Shown one piece after another: positions 20,753 to 32,537 of a stretch of DNA of 33,115 nucleotides; positions within the stretch are counted from its first letter, which is position 1; the number at the start of each line of letters is the position of its first letter. The position numbers were made by a program, and so were the translations under genes. The notes beneath the pieces were generated by a model. That model was given only the letters and a program-made list of their open reading frames with translations. It was not told where the DNA came from and did no database searches. The stretch comes from Priapulus caudatus (taxonomy: Eukaryota; Priapulida; Priapulimorpha; Priapulimorphida; Priapulidae), in contig NW_014578358.1 of the NCBI RefSeq assembly GCF_000485595.1, forward strand, positions 44,001-77,115, written 5' to 3'.

Positions 20753-21329
20753 CATGATAGTGTGACATGTGAGGCGTGCTGCGACCATCGTGTGCTCTAC
20801 CCTAGACGCTCATGAATGTGGTATAGCATTGGAGGCCCTGCAGTCAGTCGGTGCCCTAGCCGACTAAGAACCCATGATGGTGAGAAACATTGGAGGCCGC
20901 CTAGCAATAGTACGTGCTCGTTAGACCACTCAGACAGCCATGATGAGTTGATGACACATTGGACGGCGCCTGCAATCGTCGTGCTCTACCTAAGACACCA
21001 TGATAGTGGTGAAGCATTGGAGGCGCCTTGCAATCGTCCGATGCTTCTAAAGGGCACTAACCGCATGATAGTACGTGAAACATTGGAGAGGCGCCTGCCA
21101 TATCGTGCGTGCTCTACCTAGACCATGATGGGTGTGAACAAATTGGGCGAGTCTGCAATCGTATCGTGCTACTAGGATCCTAGCCATGATGAGTGATGAA
21201 ATTGGAGGCCGTCTGCGAATGTCGTGCTCATCCTAGACCATAATGATAGTGATGTACACAATATGGGGCGAGAACACATGCAATCAGTCGTGCCTCTAAG
21301 ACCTAAGACCGCATCGATAGTGTGCAGAT
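20753..21329. repeat. Minisatellite, unit about 55 bp, ~10 copies
   Basis: Recurring order: CATGATAGTG, GAAACATTGGAGGCGCCTGC, AATCGTCGTGCTCTACC, TAGAC, then CATGAT again. Units vary by many indels, and the array runs directly into the 25-N gap. GGCGCC gives each unit a small self-complementary centre. Confidence 0.85.
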
Positions 21330-21354
21330 NNNNNNNNNNNNNNNNNNNNNNNNN
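21330..21354. other. Assembly gap of 25 N
   Basis: Twenty-five undetermined bases lying between two different minisatellites, a roughly 55-bp unit on the left and a 13-bp unit on the right. Fixed-size gaps in tandem repeats are usual where an assembler or gap-filler could not close the sequence. The true distance is unknown. Confidence 0.98.
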
Positions 21355-21935
21355 CTGCCCCCTGCCCCACACCCTGCCCCCATAACCCCTGCCCCCACAC
21401 CTCTGCCCCACACGCGTGCCCCACACACCATACCCTGCCCGCACACCCTGCCACCACCCCGCCCCACACTACCCTGGCCCCACACCTTGCCCCCACACCC
21501 TGCCCCACCCCAACGGCCGCCCACGACGCTGCCGCACACCCTGCCCCACCCTGCCCCCACACCCTGCCCCCACACGCTGCCCACACCCTGCCCCCACACC
21601 CTGTTCCACAACGCTCACAACGCTGCCCACCACGCCCCTTGCCCGAACAAACCCGCCCCCACACCCTGCCCCACGCTGCGCCCCGAATCACCCTGCCCCA
21701 ACACCCTGCCCCCACAGCCCTGCCCGCAACACCCCGCCCCATACCCTGGCTCCCACACGCTTGCCGCCCGATCAAGCCTGCCGCACGATACCCTGCCCCC
21801 ACACGCCCTGGCCCCACACCCTGCCCCCATACCCTGCCCCCACACCTGCCCCACCCCTGCCCCCACATCCCGTCCTTCCACCTGCCCCACACCCTAGCTG
21901 GCCCCCACTCCCTGCGCCCCCACATCCTGCAACAC
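21355..21935. repeat. Minisatellite, 13-bp unit CCCTGCCCCCACA
   Basis: About 45 imperfect copies of CCCTGCCCCCACA, starting right after the gap. The minus strand is G-rich (TGTGGGGGCAGGG), with G-quadruplex potential. The Pro/His-rich and Gly/Trp/Val-rich open frames are artefacts. Confidence 0.93.
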
Positions 21936-21990
21936 AACTCATGCTCACTCACCATAACCCACGACACTGCACCAACTGCCTACACCTAAC

Positions 21991-22165
21991 ACGCGCGCCG
22001 TGTGTGTGGTGTGTGTGATGTGTCTTGTGTGGTTGTGTGTGTGTGTGTGTGTGGTGTGTGTGTGTGTGTGTGTGTGTGTGTTGTGTGTTGTGTTGGTGTG
22101 TGTGTGTGTGTTGTGTGTGTGTGTGTGGGTGTGTGTGTGATGTGTGTGTGTGTAGGGGGTGGTGT
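21991..22165. repeat. (GT)n microsatellite
   Basis: GT tract of about 175 bases with TT and GG interruptions. Not part of the large duplication. Confidence 0.95.
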
Positions 22166-22394
22166 AGCCACGAACGTGCAATCTACCATGATACGCATGT
22201 ATACTGCGTACACAATTACGAATAGATAATTAGTCAGCCACGTTCAGGTGCAGATTCTTCAGTAGGGTTGGTACATATTATCATATGATATTATGATATT
22301 ATGATATTATCATATGATATATTTGATATTATGCGTCCCATGTTTGGGTTTGTGCAGCGTTCAGCACGTAGCGTCTGTCTTGCTTCTGTATCGC
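22166..22394. other. AT-rich spacer with small palindromic ATCATATGAT cluster
   Basis: At about 22279-22324, ATCATATGATATTATGATATT and its complement form a compact self-complementary patch. No gene is seen. Confidence 0.5.
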
Positions 22395-22715
22395 TGTGAT
22401 TTTAGAGTTCGTCGTAGACTTTTTTTACATCTAGAATTTAGTTACTAATTTGGAAATACAAAAATATTCTAGTTGAATCACAAAGAAAGATAATTGATCT
22501 GCTATGTGAATTAAAAGTAGAGGTCCAAGCCTTAATAATACTAAAAATTAATTTGCGGCATTGCGATTTTAGACTTTAACGTAAACGTATATTACATCAA
22601 GAAATGAGTTAATTATTTGGAAATGCAAAAATATTTTGGTTAAATTATAAAGAAAGCTAATTGATCTGCTAAATAAAGTTAGCGGTCTAGGAAATTTTAA
22701 TATGGCCTGCTTGAA
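22395..22715. repeat. Diverged 167-bp tandem repeat, two units
   Basis: GTGATTTTAGA at 22396 and GCGATTTTAGA at 22563, and TTTGGAAATACAAAAATATT at about 22450 and its variant at about 22617, share an offset of 167. TAATTGATCTGCTA also recurs. Divergence is mostly substitutions, so this is an old duplication. The window's first bases match part of the second unit. Confidence 0.85.
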
Positions 22716-23065
22716 TAACCTATCGTATTAATATCTGGTTTTCCTACAACGAATTATGGCGGATTTCTTGACAGATTTTTGATGATAAAATATAAGACTG
22801 TGCTCTAGGAAATGTATTCATAATATATAGCGCCCGTTGTCAAACTGAACACAAAATATTGCGCGAGGGCAATGCTAAATGAATGAGGAAATCTTACAGA
22901 AATTGCTAATAGGGATGATGTACATAATTGCTAACGCGAAACTATGATTGAAGTATTCTTAAAATAAGAGTTGATGACTGGCCGATATTTATAAGATACA
23001 GGTCTAAATAGTTGAATTCTCTTCGACAATACTGTCTTGAAAAGCTTATCAATTTAGCGAATTTC

Positions 23066-23337
23066 AAATGGTATACAATGTCTGATTTATAAGCGTCATT
23101 GTATATCTACATAATATACGTATAGATATATTATATGTATACGCTATATTATGGTAATATACATATGCGCTATATAACATTAGGAAATTGTATTACCATT
23201 TGACGTAGTTCTCTATGAGCGTAAAAATACACCATTAAATTATTACAAATTAACTAAACAGAATTAGTTAATTTTATTATTTTTCAGTTAAATTTTGAAA
23301 GATTTAGTGGTTAATTGTACGGTATTAGAGGAATTAC
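23066..23337. repeat. AT-rich hairpin pair, second copy
   Basis: Counterparts of 403-535 and 538-666: outer ends CAAATGGTATACAAT and its complement at 23066-23202, then the second hairpin at 23205-23337. The arms have more mismatches than in copy 1, especially the right arm of the first hairpin. Confidence 0.8.
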
Positions 23338-24343
23338 TAAGGCGGTGGCTGAGTCAGATGGTAAAGAACGTATTATTGGCTATTAGGCTTCATCAACAAG
23401 TTGCATTTTGAGAGATAGGAGAGGTATTAGAACTTACTGCTGCGCATGTAATTAAAGCGTAACATTCGCATGTCGAACCGAGCAGACAACAGTTGCAGTG
23501 CAACAGCCGCGAATTCACTGATGATGAAGCAAGGAGGAGAGGGGACGCTGTAACGGTGAAGTGTGGCGTTTTGTTAGAGAGGAGTGGAGCTGGATGAGAA
23601 GGTATAGGGCGAGTGGTTAGTAGGTTGGTCGCGGCTGTTCTGCCTCGGTGTGCATTGTGGTTTAATATATCCTTTATCGGGTGGACTATAATTTTTATCT
23701 GCATATTAACAAGAGGTAATAAATACCTTTAGCTGTGTATTATTAGCCTCTTGTGAGTAGCAGATGTGTGGCGTTTATATTGGGCACGAGGGAGCATTGT
23801 CCGTTTTAAGCTTTGGTTGTGTTCGAAAACCGTTTGATGGCTGTTTCGTTATCATACTGCTGTTTTGCCGCGCGTATGAGAGTCTGAATGTAGATATTAC
23901 AAATGGCAAAGAATATTGATAACTGGTTTCTGGTTTCAATTCCTGTTTGGACGAGCACATAGCTTCTATAATTCAATATAAGCCCATATCAGCTATATTA
24001 ACATTATTGCATTTCCAAGCAGTATTCGTTTTTGAAGAAGAGCGTGATAACCGGCAGTTAGTATGGTACTTTTCCCCCATACAGGATGGGTATTCAGTAG
24101 TAGTCAGTGAGTTATTCAGTCAACATTGAATAAACGCTTGCATACTATATCAGTGTTGCGTAACTATTTAACGAAAACTTCGGTTTGTGGAGACGATCGC
24201 AGAATTGCATAAAAGATATATGCGTAGTAAGTATACTCTTTTATTTGGGTTCAGAACATGATCTGTCATTTTTAACACGCTGCGAGTTTCATGAACTTTC
24301 CATTGATCTAACATTGTACACAAAACTAAATTCATCTCGTGAC

Positions 24344-24512
24344 ACGTGTGTGTGTGTTGTGTGTGTGTGTGTGGGCATGTGTGTGTGAAGTGTGTGTGTG
24401 TGTGTGGTGTTGTGCGCCTGTGTGTGTGGTATGTGGTGTGTGGTGTGGTGTGTAGTGGGTAGGGTTGTGGGGTGTTGCTGTTGTGGGGGTGTCGTGGTGT
24501 AGTGTGTGTGTC
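24344..24512. repeat. (GT)n microsatellite, second copy
   Basis: Counterpart of 1609-1772, with different interruptions, including a GGTAGGGTTG patch near 24460. Confidence 0.93.
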
Positions 24513-25329
24513 CGCCTCCGATATATTTGACAACCGATAAAAGGTAAACACTTCCACCTTGGTATCTTATTGAGCGTTGGAACCTTATTGATTCTAAGTG
24601 ACCTAGACCCTAATTCATATATAAATAATTAAGTTATAATGGTCATCTAATAAGTAATATTTCCAACGCTGGGTCGGTAGCGAAGGACCGATACCATGTG
24701 CTACGCGGGCGGGGGGTTCAGGCGCGTATTTCCAGGCTGTTAGTCGGCAGAGTTGTTCAACTGCGCCTGTGTAGTAGAAGCCAGATTCGTAGTTAATGGC
24801 ATTTAGCATGCACATTTTGCAGATTTTTATAGAACAAATATACACGTACACAAATCCCCATTTTCATTTCTTTAATTGCTTGGACAATGTATATTAGCAG
24901 GTTAACATTCCTCCTTGTCATATCACACGTTGTTAAAGATTGCATTAAACATCAATCAATATAATCTTGCTTTGGCGAGTTACATTGTATGTCGTGAGTG
25001 TGCATTTTCTGTCTATTCTAGGAATTAACAAATCAGCGCAGCCAAAAGATATCATAAATAAATGACATCACAAGAATATCATACATACATTGCACGATAA
25101 CACTCTAAAACAAAAGCACAGGCAGATTAGCTTACAAAAATATCACAGGTGTAGTGATCGCGTGCGGAGGATTTGCACTCATGGAGTGCCTCTTCTAGTT
25201 CTAGCTGTAAACCACTCTGCTGTTCTAGTCATTCTGCAATGCGTTTCCTAGAGAAGCTTACGGACTCTAATTATTGTGATGGCCTATTATGCTGCCCCGC
25301 AAAGTGTCACGTTCGTGATTCTGCACGCG

Positions 25330-25612
25330 TACAATGATTGCATGCCTGTGTGCGTGCATGCATGGCGTGCGCGGCGCGCGCGGTGCGGTGTGGTTGTTGT
25401 GTGTGTGTGTGCGTGTGTGTGCGTGCGCGCGCGCGCGTGTGTGTGTGTGTGTGTGTGTGTGCCTGTCTGCGTGTGTGCGTGCGTGCGTGCGTACGTACGT
25501 GCGTGTTTGTATGTGTGTGTGTGTGCGTGCGTACGTGCGTGTGTGCGTGCGCGTGCGTGCGTACGTGCGTATGTTTGTGTGCGTGTGCGTGCGTGTGTGT
25601 GTGAATGCGTAC
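25330..25612. repeat. GT/GC-rich simple repeat, second copy
   Basis: Counterpart of 2592-2998 and more regular: GT, GCGTGC and GTACGT units. Potential Z-DNA-forming tract. Confidence 0.93.
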
Positions 25613-26489
25613 GTATGAGTGTTGAAATGATGTTAAAGTGTACCCTAATCACTTTACTTGCACAGAATTTGCTTCTTTTTTTTTCATGTTGTATAGCGCT
25701 GTTTTGTCCTGTAGCCAAATATCATGTAGGGCTCGCCTCTGCAAGGACGTCTTGTGATACAGAAAGGTCAGTATTTTTGGTGTTGGGCCACAGTAGAGGG
25801 CGTCTATAGGCAGCAGGCCTGAATAGCCACTACACAGAAATTAATTATAAACACTCAGCGAGTTTCGACACATAGACAACATAAACTTCATCCATGCTAA
25901 ATAACCTCAGCTTCAAGGTTCAGACTCCGCTCGAAATATTTGACAGCTTAATGATGCACATTTCCAGCAAATAGTCGGATCCCGTTTCAAACGCAAAAAC
26001 GGCAGACCGGTCACCATGGCTACGTCGCTTGACCGAACACAATTACAACAAAAGCAATCTCACTTTTCATGCTTTCCATACATCCGTGAAGCCTTGTGTC
26101 ACGTATATGCGCGATGGGATTTTCGTAGTTCTATCTGATCACATGGATCCAGTAACAGCTACATCCAGCCTGTTGGTCATTCATGTACTTAGATTTCGGT
26201 GTGCCATGGGTGTTGACGCGCATTATGCGTGCATTGGTAATAGAAATGTGTGGGCAGAGGCAGAAATTAACGTCAAGAACATAATATAAAAGCAATAAGT
26301 TATTTCTTAAACGCAACATATTATATATAGGCGGCCACGCGCGCTAAGGAACGCGCATTTACTCCTATCACCTATTTTACCATTTTTTAGTTAATTAATT
26401 TAAGCAAGTTAGTAACATTTTTTGATAGATGTGCCTGCAATACAAAATATTACATTTGTAATCCGTTATAAGTACATTGGCCTAGTATA

Positions 26490-27030
26490 TTAGTAGATAC
26501 GGCGGCGTTTGGGTTTGAATGGTAGATTCTTGCTCCATGATTTCAGGTCACTAAATATGCCATCGAAAACGGTGGCTACGTTTGTCGATGTCATCTCAAC
26601 CGCGTCCACTAGCGAGCAGATGAGAGCGTACTGGGCCTCAAAGAATGCTAGCTGGTCGGCTGCAGTGCTGTCGCACGTAAAGCTTACTCTCGCGATTGAG
26701 ATACCATTCTGACATGGATCAGTCGTAGGGCTTAAGGCGGTAAACTGTAATGCACAGGCATTCATCCCTAGGCAAGCACCATTATATAAAGACGTAAGGT
26801 TCACGACGGTGCAACCAGTGAGGACAGTAGTCATGGGAGTATTCCCGCACGTGGTGCCGTCGGTCGCCGGGTCGTAACCGTACGTCAACGTGAACGTATT
26901 AATTATCTGCCCCGCCGGACATATGGCAGAATGGACGATGCCGTCGGATTCGCAAGCTTCAAGTGAGAATTCTTGCGCTGGAACGTATAAGGTGCGGTAT
27001 ATAGTTTGATTGCAGTGCACAGTGATAACC
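26490..27030 (-). CDS. SUEL/rhamnose-binding-lectin domain exon
   Basis: Open exon of about 176 codons, read from a putative splice acceptor (CATGTCAG before 27030) to a stop at 26490. Counting from the codon at 27018-27020, the segment from about residue 18 to 117 follows the SUEL-type galactose/rhamnose-binding lectin pattern. It has CESDG (23-27), a following CPAG with IINTF (34-43), the YGY equivalent of the family's YGR motif (47-49), regularly spaced cysteines at 58, 70, 83, 89, 103 and 116, and the hallmark DPC (101-103) before a terminal SFTC. In this family the YGR and DPC motifs contribute to sugar binding and the cysteines pair. The tyrosine and glycine are kept but the arginine is tyrosine here, so binding could be altered. 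A roughly 59-residue tail follows, ending in a basic KPKRRR. The tail lacks an obvious membrane segment. This is part of a secreted or extracellular multi-exon protein, and the 5' exons are uncertain. Confidence 0.72.
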
Positions 27031-27343
27031 CTGACATGCGTACGATTTCAATATTATAGTGTTTAATTATCATAGTAATTGACTAAAAGATTTATAGGCG
27101 TTTACACCAACGTTCTCTTACTCCCCTCTTTAGGATTATTTACTCCTGATATATATTGATATATATCCTCTCTCTTTCTCGTCTCATTCTCTCTCACTCT
27201 CTCCCACTCCCCTTCCCCTTCTCTCTCTCTCGACTCTCCCCCTCTCTATCTCTCTCTCGCTCGCCCCCTCTTTCTGTGCGTCTATTTTTCTCCTACGAGC
27301 GGTCACTCTCCCTTCGCTGCCATCTTCTCTCGCATACGCTCTC

Positions 27344-27379
<36 letters not shown>

Positions 27380-27509
27380 CTCTCTCGTCTCTCTCAGCTC
27401 TCTCTCTCTCTCCGCTCTCTCTCGTCCTTCTCTCTGTCATCCTCTCGCTCGGTAATATATAATCTCTCTCTCTCTCTCCTCCCTCTCTCTCTCTCTCTAT
27501 CTATCTCAC
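27031..27509 (-). other. Putative lectin-gene intron with GA microsatellite
   Basis: The sequence between the two putative exons begins GTGAG on the minus strand and ends CATGTCAG. About 340 of its 480 bases are an imperfect (GA)n tract (CT on the plus strand, 27163-27505). The same arrangement is at about 4520-4997 in copy 1, with a different CT length. Confidence 0.5.
27163..27505. repeat. CT-rich microsatellite, second copy
   Basis: Counterpart of 4642-4990. It fills most of the putative lectin intron. Confidence 0.9.
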
Positions 27510-27668
27510 CGAAGGCGGTCAAGAGTATCTCGATGGCTGCCTTCTCTGCTCGCAGGGCGGCTATGAAGCTTCCTGGTTGGTCTGAACGTAGATATTGGTC
27601 ATCAAAACGTCAGCCTGTGTCGGCGCATCGTTCGACGGGTAGACGGATAAGGGGGCTCACGTAAAGCC
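27510..27668 (-). CDS. Possible upstream exon of the lectin gene
   Basis: On the minus strand this segment lies between an acceptor-like TATATAG and a donor-like GTGAG (27505-27509). It carries PSNDAPTQADVLMTNIYVQ and, after one frame change, a segment ending EKAAIEILLTA. Both pieces occur at the same place in copy 1. The single frame break and a stop near the 5' edge are probably sequence errors, since copy 1 reads openly across the 5' part. Junction phase with the lectin exon cannot be verified. I do not recognise a domain. Confidence 0.4.
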
Positions 27669-28248
27669 CTATATAATAATCGATAAACCCCGTTCAAACA
27701 AAACAACACTGAATAGGCAATGAATGTAAGTAAAAGTAAAACTAAAGCAAAATAGTCTTCGACGTACCATCAATGTGAATATGAGTAGAAATTCAGCGAG
27801 TTAGAGGCGGCACGCAGATCTATATACGCGCGAGTAAACTCCTAACACCTCCCTCACTGGTGCATCAATGTGACAATATAGCTGTGCAGTGAAACTCGTA
27901 TCAAAGACAAACAGAACAAATTCTTTAACGATGACGCTAAGGGTTTCTTTGTCTGATTTGTTTTTTTTTTTTCCAGTTGTGCTTAAACAACGACGGTGGC
28001 GCCACACTAGCCCATTCCACTTTCATAGTTGCGCATTGCAACTTTTCAGCTGCAGACCTCAGCTGCAGACCACAGACCGAGGATATTTCTTGTTTACTAA
28101 TTTATCAATTACTCAATTATTTGTTTATTCTTTGGTATCGTGAGTTGTACGAAGGGGGCGCTGCATGCAGTTTGAGTCAGGGGTGTCACTTTCCGGGTAA
28201 TGCTTATCCCCGGCGTGAGGAGGTGACGCAACGTGGCAGCACTAGTGT

Positions 28249-28362
28249 TGGGAATAGTGTTAGGATTAGGGTTAGGGTCAGGGTTTAGGGTAGGGTTAGG
28301 GTTAGGATTAGGGTTAGGGTAGGTTAGGGTTAGGGTTATAGATTAGGTATAGGGTTAGGGTT
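28249..28362 (+). repeat. Interstitial telomere-like tract, second copy
   Basis: TTAGGG units with TTAGGA and TAGGG variants. The flanking GTGGCAGCACTAGTG (28223) and GGTGGCAGCACTAGT (28589) match those around the first copy. Confidence 0.9.
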
Positions 28363-28776
28363 TTTGCATAATTCATGAATATCTGTCCCGACACCATAGA
28401 TTAATTTTTTGTTGGATCACAATCCTATATAATAGCGCGGCGACAACATTATATATTTATGTGAGGATAAGTGTTGGCGTTTGTGGAGTGAGGGTTATCG
28501 TAGGTTTAATGTTGTAACTCATCGTCAACTGTATCACGTGACCTCCCTCCACGCCCGGGGGAATAGCAACCCCTCACAACCCGCTACTGGTGGCAGCACT
28601 AGTCACTTCGTACACTCAAAGTCCAAATCTTCCCAGAAAGATTCCAGCGCTACTTCCGTGCCTAGACATGACCTTATTTCCCGAACGCCGGTAACGCCTA
28701 AACCCTAATCCCACACAAAGTGCAGGCCACATCACTGACGCACTCCTATCTACGCCGGGGGAAAGTGCATTCCTAT

Positions 28777-29449
28777 TTGAGTCAGCACTCACGACCTATG
28801 TTGTGCCACACGGGACAATAAATTCAAGAATACAGACTACAATTATATCCCGCATATAATCGGACCTCAATGGGGAGCGAGGAAAATATGCCCGCATATA
28901 TCGAAATATATGCCGCATATAATCGGAGGCCATCAAATCAAAGGAATTAGTCCACCATAAATAACTCCCGTCGTTGACCGCGGCGCTTTTCGCGCTTGGC
29001 CGCGGACACAGTCCGTCCACAAAAATCACCTTGTCTAGCGCAATTGCTGTTCGCTGATAACATGTAATGGCAGTGCTAGCGCTTGCAAAATTGCTATGGC
29101 CTGCGCGCGCGTTTAGATTTGTTCACGTCTGTCTAGAACTGGGTTCAGCGGCCGAACTGTCGTCGCAGGCGTGTACATTGGGTAGCAGGACGTGGCCGGA
29201 TACCAGTCCAATACATTATGCAATTAGTAAAGACGGACGAAGTCGTAAAACGGACGGAAGTTATTTATGGTGGACATAATTCCTTGATTTGATTGGCCGC
29301 GATTATATGGCGGCAATATAATGCAGCCTATTCGATTTATGCGGGCATAATGTTCTCGCATTCCACATGGTCGATTATATGCGGGCACATATAATAGTAG
29401 TCATGTATTCTGATTTTGTCCACTGCTGCACACCATATAGACAGCATCA
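28777..29449. mobile_element. CCCGCATATAATCG inverted-repeat element, second copy
   Basis: Counterpart of 6272-6980. Arms with CGCATATAATCGG near 28855 and its complement near 29370 flank a spacer of about 260 bases. Confidence 0.72.
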
Positions 29450-30225
29450 GATCGCGCACTCGATACTGGCGCGCGCGCAGATGGTTTGTTATTTCAGGCC
29501 GGGTACAGGAGAGTAAATTGCATATTTTATCACGGGGTTATGCTGTTATAACCAATCAGATGTTAATCGCGTGTCCGTGAGGTCATATCAGCTGTGAAAA
29601 AGATGCTGAAGGAGAGGAAGGGTTAGAAGGGAAAGGTGCAGGAGGAGGAGGGAGAAGCTGTGGAGAAGCGGAGACGGTGGTGGAGAAAGAGGAGGGGAGA
29701 ACTGGTGGAGAAGGAGGAGGGAGAAGGAGAAGGTGGTGAGGAGGGGGAGAAAGCTAGTGGAGAAGGAGGGAGAGCGGTGGAGAAGGGAAGGGAGAAGAAA
29801 GGTGTGGAGAAGGAGGAGGCGAGAAGCTGGGTGGAGAAGGAGAGGGAAGAAGCTGTGTGAGAAATCGAAGAGGGAAGAGGAGAAAGCTGTGTGGAGAAGG
29901 AGGAGGTGGTGAGAAGGTGGTGTGTGAAGGTGGTGGAGAAGGGAGAAGGTAGTTGCAGGAGAGAGGGCACCATCCGCACCGTTCTCACGCACCTCCTCCT
30001 TCCAACCCCTCCTCCACCAGCTTCCCTCCCCTCCCGTTCTTCTCCTACCACCTTCTCCCTCTCACCCCTTCGTCCCTCTCCCCTCCCTCACCAGCTTCTC
30101 CCTCCTCTCACGCGATTACATCTGATTGGTTTATAAAAACACAGAAACAAGTGACAAAATAGCAAATTATCTCTGTACCAGCCTGAATATAGAAAACCGC
30201 GCGCAGATACCGCCCAGGATCAACG
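29447..30225. mobile_element. Purine/pyrimidine-core inverted repeat, second copy
   Basis: Counterpart of 6978-7785. Left arm to about 29580, purine tract 29598-29960, pyrimidine tract 29985-30105, right arm from about 30111. Confidence 0.7.
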
Positions 30226-30542
30226 AAAAATTACGTCATCGCCGTAACGAGTCACGTGATTTGTTGACTCTCCGGCGTAGTAACAAGCGTACCGAATGAT
30301 CCGCTGTATGATGAGTCGCGGCGACCCTCGTGTGAGATTGCCGTGAGAGAATCCTCCCGCAGCTGAGCAATGCATGCTGCAGCACGACTGCAATGACATC
30401 AGAATAAATGACCGTAGCTCCAATACATGCGGTATTCGGTTTGTTGCTTTAACGATGTGCAACTAGTGTTCCTCTACACACACAATTGACGTTGTCATCA
30501 GAACCACGGCTATAATTATGGTTACCTTCTGATAAATATCTC

Positions 30543-32537
30543 TGCCCGCACGCACACACGTACGCACTCACGTATATGGCAAGCCCAATTTGTATATAAT
30601 TCGAGAAAACAGGTTCCTCGCCACGAAAACCAGTTTCGTGCTCACAAAACCTAGTTTCTTGGCTCAGAACCAAGGGTTCTTGCCATGAAACTAGGTTACG
30701 TGAGCACCGAAACCTGGTTTCTAGCCCTATAACCGCCAGTATAGCTGGAATCTAGTTTCGTGCAGCTAGAAAACTTAGGTTTTTTTGGGAGCAAAGAACC
30801 TACGTTCACGAAGAAAACCCACTTGTCAACCGCCATTTTATCATAATTTCGAGAAACCACGCCGTTCCTCGCATCGAACCAGGTTTCGTTGATCACAAAA
30901 ACCTAGTTTGCTTGCCATGAAACTAAGGTTTTCATGGCAGAAACCTGGTGTCTAGCCCTATAACGCAGTTATAGTGGATTCTTAGTTCTGAACAAGAAAC
31001 TAGGTTTTGGGAGCAGACCTAGGTTTTCAGCAAGAACCACTTTCAACCGCGCCATTTGTATCATATTCGAGAAACAATAGTTTTCGGAGCGACGAACCAG
31101 GTTCGGGCTCAACAAAACCAGGTTTCTTGCCAATGAAAACTAGGTTTCAGGCGATGAAACCTGGTTTATAGCCCTATAACCGCAAGTTATAGCTGAATCT
31201 TAGTTGTTTGAGCAAGAACATAGGTTTTGGCAGCAGAAACCACACTTTCAAAACACCGGCATTTGTATCATAATTCGAGAAACCATATTTTCGAGCGACG
31301 AAACTAGTTCGAGCGGAACGAAACTAGTTTCGTCGTTGCTAACGGCCGTAGCTAGATTCGTAATCCCCGAGACGTGACGTCAAGCGGTATTCAGCCACTC
31401 GGGCCACTGCCTCAGAAAATACTATACGAACTAACATACTAGTTAGGCTAATTAATTAAATATGTATAAAATAAATTAATATGCTGTGCTATAATGTATG
31501 CAGGTGTACGTTGCGGTATCTCGCGGTACCCGCTGCACTGTGCGTGTACCCCGTGTACGTGCGTTACTGCGTGCACGTGCGTGCACGTGGCTGTACCACG
31601 TGCACGTGCGTGTACCACGTGTACGTGCGTGGGCCCGCGTGCACGTCGCGTGTGCCAGGTGTAACGTGGTGTCACGTGCGCGTGTACGACGCGGGTAAAC
31701 GCTGGTAGCACGCACGTACAGCGGGTACACCCACTGCAACGCGGTACAAGCACGCTCAGATACAACCACGTACACCTCGTACATTTAAAGCATAACAGCA
31801 TATTTAATTATGTTAAGACAATATTTCAATTAATTAGCGGCCAACTAGTATGTTATTTCTATAATATTTACTGAGCTAGTGCCACCCGATGCTGAACCAA
31901 CCTACGTCACGCTCGGATACCGATCCTAAGATACGGGCCTTTAGCAACAGACGAAAAACTAAGGTTTCTGTCGCTCGAAACAGGTTTCGTCGGCTCGAAA
32001 CTATGGTTTCATCGATTATTCATACAAATGCGCGTTTGAAAGTGTGTTTCATGCTCCAAAAACCTACGTTTCTTGCTCAGAAACTAGAATTCCCCAGCCT
32101 ATAACTGCGCTTTATAGGCTAGAAACCAGGTTTCATGCCATGAACCATAGTTTCATGGCAAGAAACCTGGTTTTGTGGAGCACGAACCTGGTTTCGTCGC
32201 TGAAACTATGGTTTCCTCAAATTGATTCATACAAATGGCGCGGTATTGAAAGCTGGTTTCTTGCTGAAACCTAGGTTCTTCCTCCAAAACCTAGTTCTTG
32301 CCTCAGATAAACTAAGATTCCAGCTATAAACGCGTTAAGGGCTAGAAAACCAGGTTCGTGCCACGAAACCTATTCATGGCAAGAACCGCTGGTTTCTTGA
32401 GCAAAGAAACTAGGTTTCTGTGAACACGGGAAAACCTGGTTCGTGGCGAGGAACGTGGTTTCTCGAATTATAGAAATACAAATGCTTGCCATAAACACGT
32501 ACGTATGCACAATTGTGTACCTAAGCAACGCACGGCA
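30543..32537. mobile_element. Foldback element, second copy
   Basis: Counterpart of 8113-10129, about 1995 bp. Its left end reads TGCCCGCACGCAC at 30543, clearer than in copy 1, and matches the complement of the block-B right end (GCACGCACGGGCA, 11543-11555). The left arm is noisy in a different way from copy 1. From 31713 on, it is identical to copy 1. Confidence 0.8.

Noticed and set aside
21296-21967. Gly/Trp/Val-rich minus frame and Pro/His-rich plus frame
   Set aside because: Both are products of the 13-bp minisatellite, and both run through N bases.
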